Of a stretch of 8,344 nucleotides of DNA, positions 1-7,630 are shown one piece after another. The position numbers and the translations under genes are program-made. Source of the DNA: an uncultured Balneolaceae bacterium (GTDB lineage Bacteria > Bacteroidota > Rhodothermia > Balneolales > Balneolaceae); NCBI GenBank assembly GCA_938003885.1, contig CALKWT010000009.1, forward strand, positions 1 to 8,344. The letters are read 5' to 3'. The stretch's first letter is position 1. Every line of letters begins with the position of its first letter. Below the pieces are notes generated by a model. That model saw only the letters and a list, made by a program, of their open reading frames with translations, was not told the DNA's origin and made no database searches.

Positions 1-551
1 GGGGCCGCCACCGCTCCTCTCTCCTTGGCAAAAACCGTCTGGTACCGGTGCTTATCCTCTTCTGTCGGCTCCCGCTCAATATAGGGCGGCATCGGCATGT
101 CCCCGATCACGTCGAGCCTGCTATAGAGCTCCTCGTTGGGTCCGTCAAACAGAAACCGGATGGTTCTGCCACGGGAGGTGGTGTTGTCTACGACTTCAGC
201 CATCAGATCCTCGCCAAAGTAGAGCTTGTTTCCGATTCTGATTTTTCTGGCCGGCTCAACCAGTACATCCCAGAGCATGTTTTCAGGCTGCAGCTCTCTC
301 AGCAAAAAGACTTCGATATCGGCGTCTGTTTTCTCTTTTTTTCCTTTTAATTTTGCAGGAAATACTTTTGTATTATTGTAAACAACTACATCACCTTTGT
401 TCAGATATTTGTGAATGTCAGAGAATTTTTCATGTTTGATGGACCGATCCTCCCTGTTTAACACCATCAGCTTGGCCGCATCTCTTGGTTCCACGGGCTG
501 GTCAGGTACATTAAAGTGGTCGATTTCAAATTTGAAATCCGTTAATTTCAT
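1..551 (-). CDS. queA: S-adenosylmethionine:tRNA ribosyltransferase-isomerase QueA, N-terminal part (truncated by window edge)
   Basis: QueA transfers and isomerises the ribosyl part of S-adenosylmethionine onto preQ1 at the wobble position of GUN-anticodon tRNAs, giving epoxyqueuosine in the cytoplasm. Reading the minus strand from the ATG at 551-549 gives 183 open codons to the window edge, about half the usual length of roughly 350 residues. The family can be recognised from an early VYNNTKVFPAKLKG stretch, the EVFLLREL...W.VLVEPARKIR.G core, and GDMPMPPYIER followed by D..RYQTVFAKE.GAVAAP, which is the conserved entry to the active-site half. No Shine-Dalgarno is present; GAAG directly before the ATG is too close to count. 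The gene is divergent from the operon starting at 837 and has its own promoter candidate at 630-658. The missing C-terminus lies beyond position 1. The identification is very secure. Confidence 0.96.
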   Translation of the reverse strand, partial: MKLTDFKFEIDHFNVPDQPVEPRDAAKLMVLNREDRSIKHEKFSDIHKYLNKGDVVVYNNTKVFPAKLKGKKEKTDADIEVFLLRELQPENMLWDVLVEPARKIRIGNKLYFGEDLMAEVVDNTTSRGRTIRFLFDGPNEELYSRLDVIGDMPMPPYIEREPTEEDKHRYQTVFAKERGAVAA

Positions 552-629
552 CTTCAATAATCTGGGGGTTATGTTAATAGAATAGCTGCGAATAAAGCTC
601 AATAATATAGCTAAATTTTACCTTTTTTA

Positions 630-660
630 CAAATTTAAGTGCAAAAATGCAACACCAATC
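630..660 (-). promoter_or_regulatory. Bacteroidota-type promoter candidate for queA (TTG-N18-TAAATTTG)
   Basis: On the minus strand, TAAATTTG (637 to 630) matches the Bacteroidota -7 consensus TAnnTTTG exactly. A TTG (658 to 656, in context ATTG) lies 18 bases upstream, within the spacing described for Bacteroides and Flavobacterium promoters. Transcription would start near 623, leaving a leader of about 70 bases before the queA ATG. The match is seen in the sequence; promoter activity is inferred. Confidence 0.5.
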
Positions 661-767
661 GAAACGACCCGTTTCTCTGTCCATTCAACGTATTCCACCG
701 GATTTCAGTATTCTTACGATCCTGTTGCAAGCTTCCTTGCAGACTAAATAAATAATCTGAAGGGTAG

Positions 768-796
768 TTTACTAACACAGAGGAATTCAGTATAAT
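768..796 (+). promoter_or_regulatory. sigma70-like promoter candidate for the 837-6196 operon
   Basis: TTTACT (768-773, four of six to TTGACA) and a perfect TATAAT (791-796) are separated by 17 bases. They lie about 40 bases upstream of the first gene of the plus-strand operon. This form differs from the TAnnTTTG type seen before queA and icd, and such hexamers arise by chance in AT-rich DNA, so it is only a moderate candidate. I saw nothing else distinct in the 552-836 intergenic stretch apart from the opposing queA promoter. Confidence 0.35.
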
Positions 797-836
797 TAAG
801 AGACTGTCCGTTCGTTTACAACAGAAACCTATTGTT

Positions 837-1343
837 ATGAAAAGACTAATTCTATCCATTTTCATTGTGATGTTGGCTGTGAATATCTCTGAAGCGCAGC
901 TGCGGCAGGATCTGTATCCTCATACCGATGAATATTCTGTCTCCCTTACACATCAAACCTCCAACAATTCTCTGGTTGGAAATTGGATGAACATGCTCAA
1001 TATGACCATGAACCACTCCTATTCCCTGAACTTCAGCAATTTTGGCGGGCGGATGCAAAACCTTAACGCATACACAAATCATATGCGATTTGATATCTCC
1101 GACAGGCTGGACGCCCAGGTGGATATCTCACTGCTGCATGCACCTTTCGGGAACTCCTATCTTTCCAACAACAACGATTTCGGTGCCAGAATCATCGTAG
1201 ATCAGGCCAGAATAAATTACCAGCTCTCACCGAATACCCAGATCTCTGTGCAGTTTTCACAGCGGCCCGGCTATTACGGGCAGGGTCCGTTTGGCATGTC
1301 GGGTTTCCGGCCTCACTACAACCGGCCCTATCATGGATTCTGA
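837..1343 (+). CDS. small secreted protein of unknown function, possibly outer-membrane-associated
   Basis: I do not recognise a family. The 168-residue product starts with a clear signal peptide: a KR n-region, a hydrophobic stretch at about residues 4-17, and a probable cleavage after SEA at residue 20 with Gln as +1. The mature part is rich in Asn, Met, Ser and aromatic residues and includes a Met/Asn cluster at residues 49-60. It has alternating polar/hydrophobic segments suggesting amphipathic beta strands (around 33-39, 80-100 and 125-142). The tail is rich in Gly, Tyr, Pro, Arg and His and ends in Phe, the terminal residue typical of outer-membrane beta-barrels, although the protein is short for a barrel. 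It leads an apparent operon, 28 bases before the LytR_C gene. No Shine-Dalgarno is visible. The signal peptide, length and intact frame argue for a real gene; function is unknown. Confidence 0.8.
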   Translation: MKRLILSIFIVMLAVNISEAQLRQDLYPHTDEYSVSLTHQTSNNSLVGNWMNMLNMTMNHSYSLNFSNFGGRMQNLNAYTNHMRFDISDRLDAQVDISLLHAPFGNSYLSNNNDFGARIIVDQARINYQLSPNTQISVQFSQRPGYYGQGPFGMSGFRPHYNRPYHGF

Positions 1344-1371
1344 TTCTACCTTTGTTTTTTAATCCAGCTGA

Positions 1372-1827
1372 ATGAGTCAAAACGAAAAGTCTTCGCATAA
1401 AAAAGATTTTTATCTCAACATCGCCATCGGCTTCCTGTCTGTGGTTCTTTTGGCTCTTGTTTTCGGGTTGGTTATGGGTTTTCTCTATCCCCGTATTGAT
1501 ACCACCAGTGCTGCTACGGATTCCACTCTCGTCTCCTCTGTCATCCAGCTGGAGGTCTTAAATGGTTGCGGTACACCGGGCCTGGCCACCCGCTATACCC
1601 AGGAACTCAGAGAGTATGGGTTTGATGTTGTTGAAACTGGAAACTTTGACCATTTTAACGTAACAGAGAGCTTTATTATCTCCCGGAATGGGGTAACCGA
1701 AAATGCAAAAAGAGTTGCCCGGGCCATCGGCATATCCCCTGACCGGATCCTGAGAGAGGAATCTCCCGACTTCTATCTGGATGTAACCCTTGTACTGGGA
1801 GAAGATTTTGAATCTCTAAAGTTATAA
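1372..1827 (+). CDS. membrane-anchored LytR C-terminal (LytR_C) domain protein
   Basis: A 151-residue protein with a short basic N-terminus (KSSHKKD), one membrane helix at about residues 14-38, a Ser/Thr/Asp-rich linker, and a LytR_C-type domain from about 57 to 147. The domain is marked by LEVLNGCGTPGLA (residues 60-72), the conserved NGxGxxGxA opening, and by a later V..A..IG...I segment. In Gram-positive LCP/LytR proteins this domain follows the phosphotransferase domain that attaches polymers to peptidoglycan; here it stands alone with no catalytic LCP domain. Topology suggests a small cytoplasmic N-terminus and a periplasmic LytR_C domain. It lies eight bases before the likely rsfS ATG, so co-transcription and perhaps coupled translation are likely. 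Its role is unknown; a cell-envelope binding or scaffolding function is inferred. Confidence 0.85.
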   Translation: MSQNEKSSHKKDFYLNIAIGFLSVVLLALVFGLVMGFLYPRIDTTSAATDSTLVSSVIQLEVLNGCGTPGLATRYTQELREYGFDVVETGNFDHFNVTESFIISRNGVTENAKRVARAIGISPDRILREESPDFYLDVTLVLGEDFESLKL

Positions 1828-1835
1828 AATTGCCT

Positions 1836-2252
1836 ATGCCAAAAAACATGCAGACCGATTCTTTTGAAACAAATTTCTATACGGACCATCCTGATAAATC
1901 AGCAGATTCAGAGGCTCTTCTGAATGCGATTATTGAAGGGCTTTTAGAAAAAAAAGCGCAGGACATTCAGCTGCTGGATGTCCGGGGACTCACCACACTG
2001 ACAGATTTTTTTGTGGTTTGCCACGGCACATCGGACACCCAGATCCGAGCCATTGCAAACAGTGTTACCGGCAAGGTAAAAGAGGAGATCGGGGAGAATG
2101 TCTGGCAACAGGAAGGTATGGATATTAAAAGATGGGTGATCCTGGACTATGTGAATGTGGTTGTCCATATATTCAGCAAGGAGAAGAGAGAATTTTACGG
2201 AATTGAACGCATGTGGAATGATGCGAAAATTACCCGGGTGGAAGACTCCTGA
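1836..2252 (+). CDS. rsfS: ribosomal silencing factor RsfS (Iojap family)
   Basis: RsfS binds ribosomal protein uL14 on the large subunit and blocks joining with the small subunit, slowing translation in starvation or stationary phase. Family motifs are present in order: LLEKKAQDIQLLDVRGL, LTDFFVVCHGTSDTQIRAIA, then EGMDIKRWVILDYVNVVVHIF, and REFYGIERMWNDA near the end. The core begins about 20 residues after the start, so this protein has an acidic/polar N-terminal extension longer than typical RsfS. The ATG at 1836 is preferred; an in-frame TTG at 1830 would add two residues, and the ATG at 1848 would shorten the extension. It follows the LytR_C gene closely, echoing the LCP/LytR-rsfS pairing of several Gram-positive genomes. 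A run of eight A at 1948-1955 lies in the Glu-Lys-Lys codons. The identification is secure; the exact start is less so. Confidence 0.95.
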   Translation: MPKNMQTDSFETNFYTDHPDKSADSEALLNAIIEGLLEKKAQDIQLLDVRGLTTLTDFFVVCHGTSDTQIRAIANSVTGKVKEEIGENVWQQEGMDIKRWVILDYVNVVVHIFSKEKREFYGIERMWNDAKITRVEDS

Positions 2253-2329
2253 TGCAGAGATAGCGGCCTGAAAGAGAGAATCCGTCCGGTCTGCCGATTC
2301 TGGCAATTTACTTCTAAATAACCGATCCA

Positions 2330-5300
2330 GTGCTAAGAAAGTATAAATTTCCGGTATGGTTGTTCTTTGCAGCTCTGCTGATCACACTGAGCATTTATTT
2401 CTACTTTTACTGGAAAAAGAGCACGCTCTACCTGAGTGAAGCGGTTATTGAATCCAAAATTGAAAACGTCCTGAACAGGGCTGTTGAAGAGTTCGATTCA
2501 CTCAGTCACGACCTGGAAAGCCGCAGTCTTGAGATCGAACAGTCTGTCGTGCAGGCCCACAACTCCCAGAGCTCACAACTGGCTCTCTATCAACGGCTTC
2601 CGGATGATCATTTCTGGGGAATATCCATTTTGAAAAACGGCCAGAAATGGGTCTGGAAAGATTTCAATGTCAGCCCGCCGCTTAGTTTCGGGGAAACCTC
2701 TGCCGGTACCACGGTCACCACACGTAACAGTTCGATTCTGCTCCAGCGAATAAGCCATCTTACCCTCGATGAGGATCAGTACATCATTTCAACCGCTTTC
2801 CTTCTCTCCAAAACCTCTGATCTGCCTTTTGATAATGAGAACAACAATGGTTTTACAGAACAGTTTACCAAAGGCCGGCAGTTTCCCGTATCGTTTGACT
2901 TCTTTGGCTTCTCACCGGATCAGAATCAGACGGAGTACAGATACCTGCAAACAGCTGCAGGCGACTCGATCGGGGTTGTCTATGCTGACCGTTCCGATTC
3001 AGTACAGTACAAGGAGGCTCTTTTAAGCCGTCTTACCAAGAACATTTCATTTCTGGAGATGACCTCAAGTGTTCTTGTACTGATCACACTCTTCTTTATC
3101 GCTTTTTACAGCCGTAATAAGATCATCTATTGGATCTATCTATTCGCAGTGACTCTGGGCTGGATTCTTATTTTCAGATATTCGCTCTATTCAGCCTGGG
3201 TCAGGGAGATCTCTTTCATATCTTACTTTCCATCGAAGGAGATGTCCAGGTATCTTGTGACCTATGGAATTCATGCTCTTTTTTTGCTTTTCTCTTTTCT
3301 GGGAATTCACAACCTGCTTCTCCTGTCGCGTAAGAAATTATTGGAAGAGCAATATTTGCGGACATTTGCTTCCTCCATTCTCTTTTCGGTCATTGCTGCA
3401 GTCGTTGTTGTATTTACCATTTCTATTACAAATGATACCCTCTCCAACGGCGGCATCTCCATCATAGAACTGGAACTCGCACCTGGTATCAGTTCATTTA
3501 TTTTCTTCCTTGAAGCACTCATCTTCCTGGGAAGCGCGGTTGGATTGATTCTAACTACAGGATACTACCTGCAGTTCAGGGAGAGAGAGAAGACGGTGAT
3601 TATCGTTCTGCTCTCGATCTTCGGATTTATTATAACACTCTACTTCATCAATAGATTTGTTGAATTCCAAATCTTTGAGAAATTTAGTATCGTTTCAGCT
3701 TCTATCCTCTTTTTTTCGACGCTTATCATCCTCTACCTGATCGAAAAGTATCCCATGCATTTTATGGAGATGTCAGGATTCAGGCGTTTGATGCTGCTTG
3801 TTCTCATCGTCTCCTCCTCTCTCTATGGGCTGGTCTGGAAAAATTACAATGCCGAGCTGAATGACGATCTGCTTCGTCATGCAACGCTCTACATTGATGG
3901 TGAAGAGCAGAAACCGCAGCAGATGCTCTCGAACCTACTGACCAACATGGAACAGAGCCTGAGTATTCTGAAATCAGAGGATATTGAGACCCGGAGACAG
4001 CCGGTTGCCAATCTGTTCCAGCGCTCCGTACAGAACCATATTCAAAACCTGGAGCCCTATTACTCTTTTAATGTCAGACTTATCGACACCTACAACAACG
4101 AGATCACAAGTTACTCCACATCCATCGACTCCCCGGTAATGACCAACTTTTTCAGTACGGCACTAATGCAGGAGAGGTATTTCGGCGAGCGAATCCGCTT
4201 TCAGACCAACCGTCCTGTGATCTGGGGGCGGCCGGCAAATTCAGCGGACCACTACGTCTCTTTTGAGCGCGGATGGATTCCTATTTACGATCAGGACAAT
4301 CCGATTCACATTATCGCCTGGATAGTGGGGGACATTTTCAAGGAGCGGCTGGATTACAACAAACCGGTTCGTGCCATTATGTCCAATGTAGAAGAGAACT
4401 GGAAAAAAAGCTTCTATATCAATGAATTTCAGGAGAGTCGCCTTACCAACACCTCCCTGTTCGGACTCTACCGGAATCAGCCTCACTATCTGCGTCTTCC
4501 TGCATCCGAAGCTGAAATAGCTACCCGTGATTCCATCAATTTCTATACAAATATTACCCGTGAGCACGCCTATAGAGAACTCCTGATGCGGGCGGGTGAA
4601 GGGCGCCTGGTCAAAGCCAGTACCCCGCTGCCGGGCCTCAACCTGCATGTGTTCTCATTTTTCAAAATGCAGATTGTGATGATATTTTTCGGCCTTTTCT
4701 GCTCTTCGGTACTCGCTTCCATGGGTTTTTACAGAATGAGCCTGTTTGGTCAGAACAGAAAATTTTCTACTCGTCTCGTAGATGGGCTTGTGCTTTCTAC
4801 CATCCTGCTTTTGACGGTGCTCATCTTTGCAACCCGTTATACGCTCACAGAGCAGAATCAGCGTAACATTGAAAGGGACCTGCTGAATAACCTGAATGGC
4901 ATCACAGAGTCGGTGATGAAAAGGTCAGGCTTCCTCTATAACCGTGTCGAGGCCAATGCCCTCTCCGATATCGCATCACCTCTGAATGTGGACCTGATTT
5001 TATACAGAAACTCCGATGTGGAAGTCTCATCCACTCCTCAGATTTTCCAGCAACACATTCTCTCTTCCCTGATGCCCTTTATTGTCTATGACAACCTCTT
5101 CAACAGGGAGCGCGCAACCATGTTTGTTAATGAGGTGATCAACGATGAGGTGCTTCTGGTAGGGTTTCAGTCCATCTTAAATGCAGACGGAACCCCCGTC
5201 GGGGCTGTGGCGATACCCACTTTCTTTGAATCACCGATCTTCGTAGAACAGCTTCTGGAAGCGACCAGCTATCTGTTCGTGCTCTATCTGGTCATGTTCA

Positions 5301-6196
5301 CCCTTTTTATTGCCGGGACCGTGGTCATATCGAGCCGGCTCACGCGCCCGCTGACCAATATTCAGAAAGGTCTCAGGAAAATATCCAGGGGAGACACCCG
5401 GACTAAAATTCCCGTGACCAGCAGGGATGAAATCGGCTCTCTGGCGAATGCCTACAATCAGATGGTGGAACGGCTGGTCGAAGCGAGAAAGGAACTTGTG
5501 AAGGCAGAGCGGGAATCAGCCTGGAAAGAGATGGCACAGCAGGTAGCTCATGAAATTAAGAATCCGCTCACACCGATGAAACTGAACCTCCAGCACCTTC
5601 AGCGGCAACTGGATCAGAACCCTGACGATATCGCAAGGCTCAAACCTATGATTGAAAAAACGGCTGACAACATCATCAGGCAGATTGACTCTTTAAGTAA
5701 GATTGCCTCGGACTTCTCAAAATTTGCCAAACCGATCAGTTCATCCAAGCAGGACATCCATCTGGAAGAACTGCTGAAATCAGTCATTCAGCTCTACGAG
5801 CATAGTGATGAGCTGGTGATTAACCTGAATCTCAATAATTCGGGAAAAGTCACGATCCATGCTGCGGAAGATGAACTTCAAAGGGTCTTCATCAATGTGA
5901 TCAAGAATGCCCATGAAGCAGCCATTGACCTTCCTGCCAGGCTGGATATAGAAGCAAAGGTTAACAAACACACCCAGCAGGCCCATATTACGATCAGAGA
6001 TTATGGAATTGGAATCAGTGAGGTGGATAAAGAGCGTATTTTCCGACCACAGTTCTCGACAAAGTCCAGCGGTACAGGCCTGGGTCTCGCCATCTCCAAA
6101 AAAATAACGGAGGCGCACGGGGGGACGATTACCGTTGATTCCGAGCCCGAGAAAGGAGCAATTTTCACGATCTCCCTACCCTGCTCTCAACCTTAG
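2330..6196 (+). CDS. large multi-pass NtrY-like sensor histidine kinase (HAMP-HisKA-HATPase_c)
   Basis: A 1288-residue membrane sensor kinase, much longer than a usual one. By hydrophobicity I see about 12 membrane helices near 7-28, 245-263, 265-286, 310-331, 347-369, 389-412, 423-445, 453-473, 487-506, 781-803, 820-841 and 981-1003. Positive loops fit an inside N-terminus. This leaves three extracytoplasmic regions, roughly 29-243, 507-780 and 842-980, of no family I recognise. After the last helix come HAMP (about 1004-1056, with TRPL and DEIGSLANAYNQM), a signalling helix, and the H-box VAHEIKNPLTPMKL with phosphoacceptor His1074. The ATPase domain has an N-box at N1189-E1196, a G1 box DYGIGIS from D1224, an F-box FRPQFSTK from F1238, and a G2 box GTGLGL from G1248. 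The HEIKNPLTP signature is NtrY-like, but the PAS domain usual in NtrY is not evident. The start is GTG: an in-frame TAA at 2315-2317 and no in-frame ATG before residue 244 leave little choice. It follows rsfS after 77 bases, and no response regulator is adjacent. The signal and target are unknown. Confidence 0.93.
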   Translation: MLRKYKFPVWLFFAALLITLSIYFYFYWKKSTLYLSEAVIESKIENVLNRAVEEFDSLSHDLESRSLEIEQSVVQAHNSQSSQLALYQRLPDDHFWGISILKNGQKWVWKDFNVSPPLSFGETSAGTTVTTRNSSILLQRISHLTLDEDQYIISTAFLLSKTSDLPFDNENNNGFTEQFTKGRQFPVSFDFFGFSPDQNQTEYRYLQTAAGDSIGVVYADRSDSVQYKEALLSRLTKNISFLEMTSSVLVLITLFFIAFYSRNKIIYWIYLFAVTLGWILIFRYSLYSAWVREISFISYFPSKEMSRYLVTYGIHALFLLFSFLGIHNLLLLSRKKLLEEQYLRTFASSILFSVIAAVVVVFTISITNDTLSNGGISIIELELAPGISSFIFFLEALIFLGSAVGLILTTGYYLQFREREKTVIIVLLSIFGFIITLYFINRFVEFQIFEKFSIVSASILFFSTLIILYLIEKYPMHFMEMSGFRRLMLLVLIVSSSLYGLVWKNYNAELNDDLLRHATLYIDGEEQKPQQMLSNLLTNMEQSLSILKSEDIETRRQPVANLFQRSVQNHIQNLEPYYSFNVRLIDTYNNEITSYSTSIDSPVMTNFFSTALMQERYFGERIRFQTNRPVIWGRPANSADHYVSFERGWIPIYDQDNPIHIIAWIVGDIFKERLDYNKPVRAIMSNVEENWKKSFYINEFQESRLTNTSLFGLYRNQPHYLRLPASEAEIATRDSINFYTNITREHAYRELLMRAGEGRLVKASTPLPGLNLHVFSFFKMQIVMIFFGLFCSSVLASMGFYRMSLFGQNRKFSTRLVDGLVLSTILLLTVLIFATRYTLTEQNQRNIERDLLNNLNGITESVMKRSGFLYNRVEANALSDIASPLNVDLILYRNSDVEVSSTPQIFQQHILSSLMPFIVYDNLFNRERATMFVNEVINDEVLLVGFQSILNADGTPVGAVAIPTFFESPIFVEQLLEATSYLFVLYLVMFTLFIAGTVVISSRLTRPLTNIQKGLRKISRGDTRTKIPVTSRDEIGSLANAYNQMVERLVEARKELVKAERESAWKEMAQQVAHEIKNPLTPMKLNLQHLQRQLDQNPDDIARLKPMIEKTADNIIRQIDSLSKIASDFSKFAKPISSSKQDIHLEELLKSVIQLYEHSDELVINLNLNNSGKVTIHAAEDELQRVFINVIKNAHEAAIDLPARLDIEAKVNKHTQQAHITIRDYGIGISEVDKERIFRPQFSTKSSGTGLGLAISKKITEAHGGTITVDSEPEKGAIFTISLPCSQP

Positions 6197-6289
6197 TCAC
6201 TCTTCGGGTACTACTCAGCACCCATCCCTCCTTCCTGGCAACATTTCTTCTTTTCAGGCCGAAAAGAGAGCTTTTTCATCACTCTTTCA

Positions 6290-6297
6290 TACATTTG
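6290..6297 (+). promoter_or_regulatory. TAnnTTTG -7 box candidate upstream of icd
   Basis: TACATTTG matches the Bacteroidota -7 consensus exactly and sits 62 bases before the icd ATG, predicting a leader of about 55 bases. No clear TTG or TTTG is found at the expected -33 position (only a T-run around 6272-6276), so support is partial. The rest of the 163-base gap between the kinase stop and icd is AT-rich and shows no convincing terminator for the upstream operon. Confidence 0.4.
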
Positions 6298-6359
6298 AGC
6301 GCCAATTTTTTTATATTAACTAATGAGTATAAAATGATAACATCTAAAATAGTAACCAC

Positions 6360-7607
6360 ATGAATTTTGATAAATTAGAAGTACCTTCTGAAGGATCTGT
6401 TATTAAAAAAAATGATGATGGCAGTCTGAATGTCGGAAACGACCCGATTATTCCATTTATTGAGGGAGATGGCACGGGCGCTGATATCACCCCGGCAATG
6501 AAGCATGTAGTAGACAGTGCTGTTGAAAAAGCCTATGGTGGCCAAAAGAAAATCAACTGGTTTGAAGTGTACGCCGGTGAGAAGGCACTAGAGAAATATG
6601 GAAACGATGACTGGCTGCCTGAAGATACCCTGAAGGCGTTTGACGAGTACCTGGTAGGGATCAAAGGCCCCCTGACAACCCCGGTAGGCGGAGGAATCCG
6701 GTCGCTCAATGTTGCTATTCGACAAAAACTGGATCTCTATGCCTGTGTAAGGCCGGTCAAGTACTATCAGGGAACCCCGAGCCCCGTCAAACAGCCCGAA
6801 CTCACCGATATGGTAATTTTCCGGGAGAATACCGAAGATATCTATGCAGGAATTGAATATCAGACCGGTACACCCGAAAACAAAAAAATGGTTGAATTTC
6901 TGACTGAGGAGATGGGGACCAAAAATATCCGCTTCCCTGAAACGTCTTCCATCGGGATCAAACCGGTCTCCATCGAAGGAACCAAGCGTCTGGTTCGGGC
7001 GGCCATCAATTATGCCATCGAGCAGAAGCGTGAAAGCGTGACCCTTGTACACAAAGGGAACATTATGAAGTTCACGGAAGGGAGCTTTAAAAACTGGGGC
7101 TATGAAGTTGCCATGGAAGAGTTCGGTGCCAAAGAACTGGATGGCGGCCCCTGGTGCGAACTGCCAAATGGAATCGTTGTCAAGGATGTGATTGCAGATG
7201 CCTTCCTTCAGCAGATCCTCACTCGCCCGGCTGAGTATGATGTGATCGCCACCTTGAACCTGAACGGAGATTACATCTCTGACGCCCTGGCTGCCTGTGT
7301 TGGCGGGATCGGAATCGCCCCTGGAGCGAATATCAACTACGATACAGGTGTTGCTGTTTTTGAAGCCACACACGGTACCGCACCGAAGTATGCCGGCCAG
7401 GACAAGGTGAATCCCGGTTCGCTGATACTTTCAGCTGTCATGATGCTTGAGTATCTCGGATGGAATGAAGCGGCAGATCTGATTGAGAAGGGTCTCGAGA
7501 CAGCGATCAGTTCCAAGCGGGTAACCTACGACTTTGAGCGCCTGATGGAGGGTGCAACCTTGCTCAAGTGTTCAGAGTTTGGAGAAGAGATTGTAAAGAA
7601 TATGTAA
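6360..7607 (+). CDS. icd: NADP-dependent isocitrate dehydrogenase
   Basis: This enzyme oxidatively decarboxylates isocitrate to 2-oxoglutarate in the TCA cycle, producing NADPH in the cytoplasm as a homodimer. The 415-residue product is essentially the same length as the E. coli enzyme (416) and closely resembles it throughout. Substrate-site residues are in place: Ser115, Asn117 and Arg121 in GGGIRSLNVAIRQ, Arg131 in CVRPV, RENTEDIYAGIEY with the catalytic Tyr, VTLVHKGNIMKFTEG with the catalytic Lys, and metal-binding NGDYISDALA with Asp304 and Asp308. HGTAPKYAGQ carries Lys343-Tyr344, the pair that selects NADP over NAD. Ser115 corresponds to the serine that AceK phosphorylates in E. coli; whether an AceK exists here cannot be seen. 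The gene appears monocistronic, with its own promoter candidate and a downstream hairpin. There is no Shine-Dalgarno. The start agrees with family length. Confidence 0.97.
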   Translation: MNFDKLEVPSEGSVIKKNDDGSLNVGNDPIIPFIEGDGTGADITPAMKHVVDSAVEKAYGGQKKINWFEVYAGEKALEKYGNDDWLPEDTLKAFDEYLVGIKGPLTTPVGGGIRSLNVAIRQKLDLYACVRPVKYYQGTPSPVKQPELTDMVIFRENTEDIYAGIEYQTGTPENKKMVEFLTEEMGTKNIRFPETSSIGIKPVSIEGTKRLVRAAINYAIEQKRESVTLVHKGNIMKFTEGSFKNWGYEVAMEEFGAKELDGGPWCELPNGIVVKDVIADAFLQQILTRPAEYDVIATLNLNGDYISDALAACVGGIGIAPGANINYDTGVAVFEATHGTAPKYAGQDKVNPGSLILSAVMMLEYLGWNEAADLIEKGLETAISSKRVTYDFERLMEGATLLKCSEFGEEIVKNM

Positions 7608-7630
7608 TTCTTCTCTTTTTGATGAATCGT

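Noticed and set aside
48..350. A 100-codon plus-strand open frame at the left end
   Set aside because: It lies opposite queA, whose minus-strand translation is clearly the real protein.
725..740. A TGCAA/TTGCA inverted repeat in the queA divergent region, considered as an operator
   Set aside because: Five-base arms with a six-base gap occur often by chance, and it does not overlap either promoter candidate.
635..865. A 76-codon minus-strand open frame across the intergenic region and the start of the secreted protein gene
   Set aside because: It overlaps the signal-peptide coding region of the plus-strand gene and the queA promoter candidate, and shows no protein-like features.
1948..1955. 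An eight-A run in rsfS (a second lies at 6405-6412 in icd), considered as a programmed slippage site
   Set aside because: The frames are intact and match their families at full length on both sides, so no frame change is needed.
2252..2263. A three-codon ATG-CAG-AGA-TAG frame overlapping the rsfS stop, considered as a leader peptide
   Set aside because: It is too short and has no ribosome site or attenuator structure.
2295..2306. A TGCC/GGCA inverted repeat in the rsfS-kinase gap
   Set aside because: Four base pairs with no T run is chance-level; the gap shows no convincing terminator or riboswitch.
6261..6277. A GAAAAG/CTTTTTC inverted repeat after the kinase gene, considered as a terminator
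   Set aside because: The stem is only 5-6 AT-rich pairs and has no following T tract, so it is too weak to call.
6135..6323. A 62-codon plus-strand open frame across the kinase end and the gap before icd
   Set aside because: It starts in another frame inside the G2-box region and has low-complexity Ser/Phe-rich content. No sign of a real gene.
6588..7373. A 261-codon open frame on the minus strand inside icd
   Set aside because: It is fully antisense to a strongly conserved gene. Its translation has no family features, and long antisense frames are common opposite conserved genes.
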